Shown here in pieces: positions 30,497-40,140 of a stretch of 64,000 nucleotides of DNA. A program made the translations under genes and the position numbers. Position 1 is the first letter of the stretch, and each line of letters opens with the position of its first letter. The notes beneath the pieces are model-generated. The model had not been told where the DNA came from. It did not search any database and saw nothing but the letters and a program-made list of their open reading frames with translations. Source of the stretch: Coix lacryma-jobi var. lacryma-jobi (taxonomy: Eukaryota > Streptophyta > Magnoliopsida > Poales > Poaceae); NCBI GenBank assembly GCA_009763385.1, contig VDCT01000282.1, positions 601,447-665,446 of the forward strand. The letters are read 5' to 3'.

Positions 30497-33400
30497 TGTA
30501 ACACCTCTGGTGTTTAGCATGTAATTAACTTGACATATCATCATTATCATCTTTAAGCATCTTGATCATGATGTCATGTGTATGCATTTTGCTAAGTGTA
30601 TCATTTTATGTGAAGTACCTCTATTGCAAAAACCCTAATTAGCCCACTTCTCCCTACAAGGGCAAAATGGTAATTTCACCTCTGTGCCTAGCTTTGTGTA
30701 ATTCTTGTTCCTTTGGTGTCTTGAAGTTTTGTTGTGTTGGCCAAAGTTCAAATTCCAAAATCAGATTTCAAATCCCTTTGCAAAACCCTAAAATCCCAAA
30801 TCCTGGATTTATTCCCTTTTTGATAACTTTTTCAAAAGTCAAAATTTTGAGTTGGTTCAAAAAGCAAAGTTGTGAATCTGATCGAGAGGAACAACTTTGG
30901 TATTTACAAATTTTCAAGTTTCAGTTTGAAATCTAAAGTAATTTTGATTTGAACCAAATTTGAAAAGTGTCCCCGTTTCTGTTTTTGAATATAGTTCAAA
31001 AACTATTTGGAATTTGAAAATGTTCATATTGACAAAGTTGTAGATATCATTTTTCTGAGCAACTTTGGTATTTTGAGTTTTTGTCGCACAGTTCGAATTT
31101 TGGAAGTAATTTGCAAAATACAAAAACCAGCAAAAGTCAAACCCTAGTCCCTACACTGTTCTTCTTCCCGTAGAGCCAGAGGGAAGGGGGGGGGGCCCGG
31201 CCATGGCGTCGGCGCTGCGCCTGCAGCGCATACGGCTGCTCCCCACGCGCCTCCAACCTGCCGCCGCTGTTCCCTTGTTCCCTCCGCGCCCGCACGCGAG
31301 CGCTGACCCGCGCTCCCGACCCCTACAGAGCTCTGCGCGCCGCCGCCGCGTGGCCATTGCCGGCGCTGCTTGCGCCCGAGCCCCGACTGCACGCCATCAC
31401 CCCCGCCAGAGCGCAATCGAGTGCGCACGCGCTCGCCGTGCTCATCCACACCACCCCGAGGCCTCTACCGGTCCCTGGTCGCGCCTATAAGAAGGCCGCC
31501 GGAGCCCGAGTTTCCCCACTCAGCTCTGCCACCGTCGCCAGCCCACTCCAGACCCTCCGCCGCTCAACCACCTAGCCCAAAAGCTCCGCCTTGAGCTCGT
31601 GAAGCTTTCCCACCCTTCAATTTCATCTCTACCGCCTCCTATCGCCCGGCGTAAGCTCGCCGTTCCCATCTCCGGCAGAAACCCGGCGAACTCGGGTTCG
31701 TGAAATTCGCCGTCTCCGGCCATGATCATCCCTCACCGACCCCCGTGTCGTGTTCCTTGGTTCCGTGCGACTCTGACCAGGCCCTTGCGGTCTCGTGTGT
31801 TGCGCAGGGTCGCCGGAGCGCCGCTCGCCGCTCGCCGCCGAAGGAGCTCCACCGAACCACCGCCCCTCGAGCACGTGTCGAGCCTCCTTCCTCGAGCCTC
31901 ACCCTCGAGCACGTGCCGAGCCACACCCTCGAGCCCTGCCTCCGATCCGTGGTAAGCACCCGAGGCCTCCGGCCTCTGCTTCCACTCCGTCTCGCCCGAG
32001 CCCAAGCCTCGAGCACACGTTTCCGTCTCGCCCGAGCCCGAGCCTCGAGCGGACAGACCCTCACCACTTCGCTCGAGCCAGGCCTCGAGCGGACTCATGC
32101 ACCCATCCGCTTCGTCGAGCTAGGCCTCGGACGGAGGCTTACTTCTCCGTTTCGCCCGAGCCTCCGGGCCAGGCCTCGGACGAAGCTGTCGCTTCCGTCT
32201 CGACCGAGCCCCGCGCGATTCGCCCGAGCCCCGCGATTCGCCGAGCCCGGCCTAGAAGGAGCACAGTGCTCTTCTCTTTTTCTGAGATTTGTGAATAGTG
32301 TTCTGTTTTCTCTTTTTTGTGTGAATTAATCTGTTGTTCCTTAAATGCTGAGAAAATCATGGTATGCTCCTTGCACTGTGTAGTATTTTATAAAAATATG
32401 AAACTTGACTTTTCTGCAAGAATTTGAAAATGAAAAATTCCCCTTTTAATTGAAAAATGAAGGCTTTGGTATTTTTAGAGAATGTTCTATAGCTCCAAAA
32501 ATCTTGAGATAAAAATTGCAAGCTAGTTATGTCATGATGAGTCTCTGGTAAAATTTTGAAGTCTTTTGGAGCAAGTTGATTTTTGAGCTTTATTTTAATT
32601 AAGGAATAGTGCCTTTTGTTAATTAAAAGTCTAGATTTAATTGAGCACCTTAATGACCTCCAAAAATTATGAAATTTGTTTTGCCATGTACTTGTACCCT
32701 AATGAATTTGTGTGATTAATTTGGTAATTTTTGGAGCAACTTCGTAAAATGACCTTTTTAAATAATTAAGAAAAATAGAAAAGGAGATTAGGGTTAACGT
32801 TGAATGCCCTGTGATGTGACTTTTGGATTTCTTGATGTTCATAGACCCCTACCCTTGGTCTATGATGTTTGTGATGCTATGTTTAGATGATGCTTAGGAT
32901 AATTATGATAAGGTTTAGTTTAATCAATCTTACTTAAGGAAGAAAAGGTTACCTTTTATGCTCAACCTAGAATTCGATTATGCCTTGCCTTAGAGTAATC
33001 TAGAATCTATGGTATTGTCTTGCACCATAAGTCCATATCATCATTCTCATGAGCATTCATCATTGCATCCGTATAGTTGACGAAGAAGGCCCTGAAGTCG
33101 AGGTAGCCACCGAAGGATCTGTTCCCGAGGCGACCCCGAGCTCCGACACTTACACCTACCCTGAGTCCGCTCTCTTTGCCATCCAAGGCAAGCCCCGGTG
33201 CATTTAACCTTTTCCTTGAATTTATAAATATTTCCTTAAGTGTCTTTAAGTTAAATTATTGCATTAGGTTGATAGGAGTTGAGTGAAATCCTAACTGATG
33301 CATTATCTACCTTGACCAATGATACACCCGATACCTGCTTTTCAAAACTATTTGCAAAATGCTGAGCAATGCTATATGATAGATTTGCAATAAAAATGCC

Positions 33401-34664
33401 AATTTCAAAAGTGTGATCACTTTAAGGATATTTATGGGAATTTCTGGTTTACTCCCACTATTGGCTAAGTATCTGATCCGTACTTAGTCAATGGGAAGGA
33501 GAGGTTGTCCTTGCGTACGGTGCCGTCATGTTGTAGTCCGGGACTCAACAGTTGACACCGACCGGGACAGGGTTGAAAAACCGACAGGACCTGTACTCTT
33601 GGGTTAGAGTCCCGAGGTGCTTGTCGCTGGCTGGAAAAATTAGGGACCACCTGTATGGGGGCCTGCTGACTAAGACTTGCAACTATTCACATACTACGGA
33701 AAGCTTCGGCTCCGAGGAATCCTTTATTGGACCGACAACCGCGCACTGGGAGTGGAGAGATGGCGGAAGTAGCATGTACCCACGTGGGTTAAAGTCCCGG
33801 ATTGGAGTGGTGTACTGTACTTCCGGGTGGCGTAGGACCGGGCCCAATCTTGGAGGAATCGTGGTAGACGAGTTGGCATATGCAAGCTTGGGTGCTACAT
33901 ATGCAGTGTGGATAGGGACCCTCAGCTGAGTATTATTTATCCGGATTAACGCTGCTCCTCGGTTATGGAGACTTAGTCACTGACTGTCAACAGGGAGTGG
34001 TTCTCAACTAGGTCTGTTTTGGAAAGTAAAATGAAGCAAGGATTGTGATGAAACAAGAAATTTTTGAGTCTTTTCAAAATAAGGATAGAAAAATGCTTTT
34101 CTGCAAAATGCTTGAACTTGCTTAAAGCCTTACCTTGACTACCCTAAGCCTCTCATACCTGAGTCTTCTCCCTTTTTCTTTAGTCGGGTAAGTCTTGTTG
34201 AGTACCTTTGTACTCAGGGTTCTATTACCCATGTTGCAGGTATGGCAGATTCTTCCGTATGCCTTGGACCCTGCTGTGTGACTGTTGTTCAGGAAGAGGC
34301 CGATGAGGCCGATGAGTGATTATTCACCCTCGGGCTGGGTGAAGTATCTTTATCTTTTAGTTGTTGTCACATGCTATTTTGCCAACTCTATCTATTTGAA
34401 CCTTGGTCTGTAATAACTTCACTTTAATTTTATGTTGAACCCTGGTTTGTAAAATTATTGTTATCTAAGTCTTCCGCTATTTACTCCGATGTTATTTGTC
34501 AATATGTTCAAGAGATTGTAACTGAATTGTGAGATGATCCTGCGGACATCGGGCACTGATGTAGCCCAGTGGCGGAACCCGGTCGTAATCTCTTGGCTGT
34601 ACGGATCAACTGTCAGTGGTTGACAGTGATCAGTGGGCCATGGGATTAGGGCCGTTACGTCACA
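30497..34664 (+). repeat. 3' LTR of the chromovirus (4,168 bp)
   Basis: Near-identical to 20639-24808. Differences are scattered single substitutions and one-base indels in homopolymers (for example GTGGTGAATT vs GTGTGAATT near 32320). Insertion is therefore recent in evolutionary terms; an exact age needs an alignment. Confidence 0.93.
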
Positions 34665-34669
34665 ATGAC

Positions 34670-36308
34670 ACTCAAATGTGATGGTGATGGTCAAATTGAG
34701 AATACATTTCTCCACATTTGGAAAAGAAGAAAAAGAAAACCAAAACCCTATGGGCTCAAGGCAAAGGTATAAAATAGGGCGTTTGTTTTACCGATCAAGA
34801 CACAATAGAGTGCGTGATCGGGTTTAGGATAGATAACCGTACTATAAAGAGGGGAAATCTTTAATTACAATAGTTATCTAGTGCCACTAAGTGTGAGTCT
34901 CATTTGCATATAATTAAGCGCTTAGTGACGTGGTGAAATTAACCCTAAAAAATCTTTGTGAAAGTGCTATCTCTTGTGCTAAATTTCTTTTGATTCTTTT
35001 TAGAAGAAATAGCACTTGAAAAAAAAGGAAAGGGAAGAGTAGCAACAGCACTAACAGAGAACCCCCAGCCGGATTTTTTCTCGACCCTAGCCGGATATTC
35101 TAGCTATTTCCAATCTCAGCTCATTCGCATGGACAGTAAGCCCTTGCTCGGAATTATTCTCGGCCCTAGCTGGATATTCCAGCTATTTCCAAAATTAGTT
35201 GAGTTCGCAAGACAATGAGTTGTTCGTCGGAAATTTCTTTGGCCCTACCAAGAATATCCGGTTGAGCGTAGATCTGACCGTTGGGGTGTTGAGCTGAACA
35301 TATAGGGAGTGTGCTGCTCTCTTTCAAACCATCCTTGGCTCATTTCTTTTCTTCCTCCTCTTGCTCAAACTCTAGAAGAGAAAAAGAGCTCAAATCCTCC
35401 CTCTCTCACTCCATTGATTTGAGGTGCAAGCAAGTGAGAGAGCAAGCTCCATAGATCGATTTGAGAGCTCCAAGAGGATCCCCTTCATCCCTCTCCTCTC
35501 CCTCTCCATGGTTGGTTCATGTTCATGAGAGGAGGTGGGAAGCCCTAGTGTTCATATGCATTTGTGATTCATCTTGTGGCACTAGGTGATTGTTGTGATT
35601 GTTGATTTCTTATTACCCTTGGTGATTGCCGTCACCTAGACGGTTTGTGAGTTGGTGATTGGTGAGGGGATTTGGTGATTGTATCCGCCCCCAATCAAGT
35701 TCTTGTAAGGGGTTCTTGACCTTGTCCCCTTTTGGGAGATCGCAAAAGGTACTCTAGTGGATTGCTCGTGTCATTGAGCTACCCTCACTTGTGAGTGGGT
35801 TCTTGCGGCGCTCATTTGTTGAGCTAGGTTTGTGAAACACCTATTAGCCACCGAACCACCAAGTGTGTGGTCGACACAACGGGGACTAGCGTGCCGGCAA
35901 GCACGTGAACCTCGGGAGAAAAATTGTGTGTCTATTATCTCATTGGAAATATCTCGAAGTTCATTGGTATTCATATATCATTTGATTATCTCTTGCCAAC
36001 GGTGGTAACCATCTTATCACTTGCTTTACTTTCATTCTTTCTTGTGTAGTGATTATTGTTGCTAGAAGTAACTCTCTAGTTAGAAGTAATTAATTCTTGC
36101 TAGCTCACTAGTTTAGAGAGTAGTGACATAGCTCTTGTGTGCCATAGTGATTATAATACACTAGAATTGCTTGGATAGGTGGCTTGCAACACTTGGTAGA
36201 GCTAGAGCAAAAAGCTTCGCTTTCTAATTGACTAATTAGTTTCTCTAAGTGTTTTGTAGAAATTTTATTAGGCTATTCACCCCCCTTCTAGCCATTTAGG
36301 ACCTTTCA
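34670..36308 (+). repeat. Right part of the split solo LTR
   Basis: Continues the 20529-20638 sequence after the ATGAC duplication. It contains a motif block (35065-35280) with three variants of CCCTAGCCGGATATTCCAGC. It ends in the family signature GGCTATTCACCCCCCTTCTAGCC. No gene is present. Confidence 0.8.
35065..35280. repeat. CCGGATATTCCAGCTATTTCC motif block
   Basis: Three diverged copies built on GGCCCTAGCYGGATATTCYAGC, one near the end partly inverted (AAGAATATCCGG). It occupies a place comparable to the CGGCACTGCCG and GAACTTC blocks in sibling LTRs. Confidence 0.65.
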
Positions 36309-36313
36309 CACTG

Positions 36314-36657
36314 TCGGCCCTGGAGCGGCACTGCCGCTCAGGCTACAGACAGCAAACGCAGCAGAAAATAAACACAGCCACAAAGCATAATCATCAACAA
36401 GTCTAAACATGATATGACAAGCTAGATAAACATACAAACGTACATGTCCACATCCAAGTCTAAAAAGTAGTACCATAGAGTAATATTACAAATATAGAGT
36501 TTTGACCGAATCAAACTCTCACAACTCACAACCTACTAAAACGATGGGGACATGAAAAAGAAAGTGTTGTACCCCCTTCTCTTCACCTAATTCTCCCCCT
36601 TTGGCAACAAGTCACCAAAAAGAGAGAAGTAGAGAGAAGAGAGGAGTGTCCAAACAC
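36314..36657 (-). other. Spacer of the minus-strand element
   Basis: Non-coding sequence after the transposon-protein ORF (minus strand), with CGGCACTGCCGC-type motifs at 36314-36345 that continue those at 20475-20528 across the insertion. Nothing else is recognised. Confidence 0.5.
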
Positions 36658-37746
36658 TCACTCGTCATCCGAAGCGATCTTGTCCCACTGAACTTCTTCT
36701 TCCTCCTCATCATCATCATCGTCGTCGTCGTCATCGGACTCTACCACGGCCTTCCCATGACGATGGGTGGTACTAGTGTAGTGTGTCGAGGCATGTGTAG
36801 AACGACGAGGTGGCTCAGGCACTATCTCCTCCTGCTCCTCATCGCCATCTGAGTCTATATCATCTGAGTCGAGGCTGGAGAGGTCGAAGTGAGGTGGAGA
36901 GCGGGGTGGAGGTAACGGCGAACGACCCGCCCGCTCTCGCTCTGCTCGCTGCTCAACGAGTGCCTGGTGAGCTGTCTGGGCTGCGTAGGTGCAAGTGGAG
37001 AAGATGGCCTTGATTCATTTGGCCAGCTTGCTCTTCTTCTTCCTCTGATAGGAAGGGCGGGAGCTCTCTGGCCTGTCAACTGCTGCTGCCCCTGCTGCTG
37101 CTGCCCTCTTCTTCTCTACTCTATACGGCTCATGCAACCCATCCTTGGTGAAAGTGTAGCCGGAGACCATCTCAATCATGAACATGATGTAGGGGGCATA
37201 AAGCACTGCCTTCCTAGCATCCTCGGCTGCCACCTGAAGCTCAGTCCAAATAAAGCTAGATATGGAAAAGTGATTAGCCCCCGGGGCCATCCTAGCCAAC
37301 ATGTTCCTGCCATATCCATATAGGTTAGAATGGGACCCACTCTTTGGGTTGAGAGTCTGCCTGAAGAGGTTGTTCATCATGTAATAAAAGCCTTTCAGCC
37401 CCTTGACCAACCCATCTGCCTTCCGAGGGTCCTCATACATGAAAGCAATCTCACTATCTATCAATGTCCTCTCATCATGCAGATTATCAAGCTCTCTATC
37501 CTCACTGCCCAAACCGAGGATCCTACTAAAGGTCTCATAAGTGACCTTGTAGTGATGACCCTCGGTCATCCAATGCATCTCCTCAACCACATTGTCAACA
37601 TAGAGCGTTGCATGAAACTGATGGATGATCTCGGTGTTCCAATTATAGCTAAATCCCATCAAATCATACATATTTCTTGCCTTGCATGCAGCCACCACTC
37701 TGTTAATATCACGGTCAGCCTTGCTCTCTAGATGCTCCCAATCCAT
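36658..37746 (-). pseudogene. Putative plant transposon protein with acidic tail, one in-frame stop
   Basis: The frame runs from ATG at 37744-37746 to a TGA at 37015-37017 (243 codons). It continues in the same frame for 118 further codons to TGA at 36658-36660, giving about 362 codons with one internal nonsense codon. Residues 1-200 (FSYNWNTEIIHQFHATLYVD, MHWMTEGHHYKVTYETFSRILGL, LNPKSGSHSNLYGYGRNML) resemble the plant 'putative plant transposon protein' family found in large non-autonomous LTR elements, probably gag-like. Residues about 215-243 are Ala- then Lys-rich. After the stop come an Ala/Gln-rich stretch and a tail of nine Asp and five Glu. The start may not be original, since the neighbouring LTR truncates the element 34 bases upstream. 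Family assignment is by pattern; the function of this family is not established. Confidence 0.75.
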
Positions 37747-37780
37747 ACTTCATGTTCAGAATCTTTTGCTTCTTGGCATT

Positions 37781-38989
37781 TGTCGGTGTTTCGACCCCGG
37801 GGGTATGACACCAACTAGTAATATGATCGCGTGTTCTCTCTCTAGATGGTGATGCAAGATGACACAAGGATTTATCCTGGTTCGGGCAAAGAAGGCCCTA
37901 CGTCCAGCGAGGGGAGGAGGTTCTTGTATTACTTGCACCTAAGTGCTTGTACAGGGGCAATACAAGCTCAATGAGCGTGAACGGGAGCCTGGACTCGTGT
38001 GCGTGGTGAGGACTCGTATCGTGTAAGCCTGTCTGAACCTGTGCGTGAAGGGCCCTGGTGTCCTCTTTTATAGAGTAAGAGGTGGCCAGGGTTACATAGG
38101 GGTGATACAGAAGTCTGGGTGTACGGCGCCCAATACGGCGGAGGGTAGGAACTCTGTCTTGTCCGGGTCACTGGAGCCGGCGTGGGGGTTGCTGTTGAGG
38201 CGTCCTTGAAGCGTGGCGTCCATCCCGTGCGTGGACGTGGAGGCGTGGCGACGTGGAGGCGTGGCGACGTGGAGGCCGTGCAGCTCCCATTCCGGCTCGT
38301 ACAGGACGTGGCAGGGTCCCTCCGGGTCTTGGGGTACCTGTCCTCCAATAGCATGAAAGCAGTCAGGGCTCGAGGGGCACAGGGCCGGCCTCGAGGTGGC
38401 GCCTACGGGGGGCTCGAGCCCCCGCAGGTATGGGCAAGTCCCGGAAAACTTGGTCGTGCAGCGGGTATCCAGGCCTCGAGACGTGGCTTGAGTGTGCAAC
38501 AGTGCAGGGTATGGCCGAACAGTGCTGTACTTGTGCCTTTTTGCCCATGCTTGTGGTAAAAACGAGGTTTGACTCCGACCCTGGTTCACTATGGCGCACG
38601 TCGTGTACCAGGAGATGTGACCGGAGTAGGCGAACGCATTAAATGCGCAGTGTGGGATTGGTATCCGATGTATGGTGCCGCTCGAGGGAGGCGTGATGTG
38701 TCTCGTGGGATAGGTTGCCGTGTTAGAGGGGCTCGAGGTCCCTTCGTGGGGTCTCGAGGGATGGTGTATGGCTGTAGTGGACTCAAGCCTTATGTGTCGA
38801 GGCTCGAGGGGTAGGTTACCATGAGGCGGTCGGCAAGGTTTTGGCGGGCCCAGGCTTCCTGGTGGTGGGCCGGTGTTGCAGGCCTCGAGGGGTCGGTTAG
38901 ACTAGTCAGGTCTCTTATTAATTGGTGCTCTAGGTTTAATCTATTTGTTTTGCATTGATTGGGGGTACCCCTATTGCGGTCCCCTGACT
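37781..38989 (-). repeat. 3' LTR of the Tat-type element
   Basis: The plus-strand left end TGTCGGTGTTTCGACCCC is the complement of the LTR end. The minus-strand start reads AGTCAGGGGACC after the purine tract, one base off the expected TG. TATAAAAG on the minus strand is at about 38066-38073. Only one LTR is present, so age cannot be estimated. Confidence 0.75.
38066..38073 (-). promoter_or_regulatory. LTR TATA box, minus strand
   Basis: CTCTATAAAAGAGGACACC on the minus strand, inside the LTR. Confidence 0.45.
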
Positions 38990-39995
38990 GTAGCCCCCGA
39001 GCCCTTGTTTGAGTGGTGGCACTCGAGCAGGGGCTCCCAATTGGGATCTTGTGGGTTAGCTAACTGGTTCTCGAGGGTTTGGTTGCTCTGATTCTGTGGG
39101 TGTCGCGCGAGCGACACCCGCGGGTGTAGCCCCCGAGGCCACGGGGGAGTAGTTAGGACTCCCTCGTGGGCTTTTTCACGTGTGTGAGTGTTAGTTACAT
39201 TTTTTAGGTTCGGGAGTGTCGAGCCCCCGAGTTTTTCGACCCTCTTTCGTCGAGGGGTGCCAGGCTGAACTGACCGGCCGGCTCTTCGAGCTGTCCGGCA
39301 CGCCAGTTGCCCTGGCTCGTCATCCCGCAAGTCCTTTCGATTGGATGCGAGGGGGGATGCCTCGTACTACCATGAGCGGGCGAGTATCGAGGTTCCCGGT
39401 GAGCTGGTAACGGGGGAATCCAAGTGAGACCTCGTGCCCCGTTCGATAGGGTCGACTGAAGCCCGGAGGCGATCTCATAAGGCATGGGCGCTTGGTCTGC
39501 AGGAATGCCGGGTCCATTCGATAGGACCTGGTGGCTCGATGCCTCCCTCCGAGGGGATCTCACTGCATGTCGTGCGCCCTGCCTTGGATACACGTGAGGG
39601 GCCTCGAGGGCTTGGCCCTCGAGCGATGTTGCGAGTGGTGCCCCTTGGTGTCCCTGACTCTGGTGCTCGAAGCCGGCTGTCGAACCCTCTTCGAGGGCCA
39701 GCCTTCGCTGCCTCGAGACTTGGAAGGGCCGGGGCCCATTTTTGCCTTCTTGAAGAAGTCTCCGTCGCTTGGAATCTTTCTGCCTGTCGGGCGCGCCTTT
39801 TTAGGCGGAAACTGTCAGGGAGGGCGACGGACGCGAAGTCGGAGCTGCGGTCGTGGTGGGCCTAGGTAGTGGAGCGAATGGGGAGTTGCCGCGTGTACCT
39901 GTCATCCGGCTCGAGACGTGGTTAGGCAGGCACATTAAATGTATGCGGTTACCTTTTTTCTGCCATGGAAAACCTCGCCCGCCGGGGTTTTCTTT
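38990..39995. other. Polypurine tract and non-coding internal region
   Basis: Starts with the complement of a polypurine tract (GGGCTCGGGGGCTA on the minus strand). The rest is GC-rich with CTCGAGG words and overlapping open frames on both strands that I regard as chance. It is the promoter-side flank of the plus-strand accessory gene. Confidence 0.5.
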
Positions 39996-40003
39996 TATAA
40001 ATA
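39996..40003 (+). promoter_or_regulatory. TATA box of the antisense accessory gene
   Basis: TATAAATA in TTTTATAAATACCGAGAG, about 140 bases before the presumed start codon. It shows that the antisense gene had its own promoter. Confidence 0.6.
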
Positions 40004-40140
40004 CCGAGAGAGGGGTGAGGGACTCTTTACTTTGCCTTTGCCTTCACAGCCGTCGCAGCTCTCGCGCGTCTTCTCCCGAGTTAGCGATTGGGAATCTTCC
40101 CGGCCGTCCGTCCGCCGCTCAAATCCGCGCCGTCGCCACC

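Larger units (their letters stand above)
20639..34664 (+). mobile_element. Complete Tekay/Del-type chromovirus (Ty3/gypsy), TSD ATGAC
   Basis: The two LTRs are almost identical, 4,170 and 4,168 bp, starting TGTAACACC and ending GTTACGTCACA. ATGAC flanks the element at 20634-20638 and 34665-34669. The internal region holds an initiator-Met-type primer-binding site, an extra ORF (25123-25731), one uninterrupted gag-pol ORF (25962-30419) and a polypurine tract. The integrase ends in a chromodomain, which with the very long LTRs and PBS points to the Tekay (Del) lineage; that assignment is inference. It looks young and potentially autonomous. Confidence 0.93.
20529..36308 (+). mobile_element. Solo LTR, TSD CACTG, split by a chromovirus
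   Basis: Starts TGAAAACCC after CACTG (20524-20528) and ends GACCTTTCA before CACTG (36309-36313), a perfect 5-bp target duplication. Its two pieces are 20529-20638 and 34670-36308, about 1.75 kb in all. The right end carries GGCTATTCACCCCCC, the complement of the GGTGAATAGGC family signature. There is no coding sequence. Plus orientation follows from the family signature lying at its right end. It landed inside a CGGCACTG repeat of its host element. Confidence 0.85.
18925..37780 (-). mobile_element. Minus-strand LTR element with plant transposon protein ORF (split by nested insertions)
   Basis: Reading on the minus strand: a coding region (37746-36658), a short spacer (36657-36314 joined to 20528-20196), a polypurine tract (20213-20196) and a 3' LTR (20195-18925). 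The spacer is split by a solo LTR (20529-36308) flanked by CACTG. The 5' LTR and everything upstream are missing because the LTR of the next element begins at 37781. No pol genes are present in what remains, so it is probably a large non-autonomous derivative. It belongs to the GGTGAATAGGC family with the solo LTRs at 3207 and 20529. Confidence 0.7.

Noticed and set aside
39853..40140. Upstream extension of the antisense accessory frame
   Set aside because: The frame is open to 39853, but the TATA box at 39996 lies inside it and the Kozak-like position is at 40141, so the upstream part is promoter and 5' UTR.
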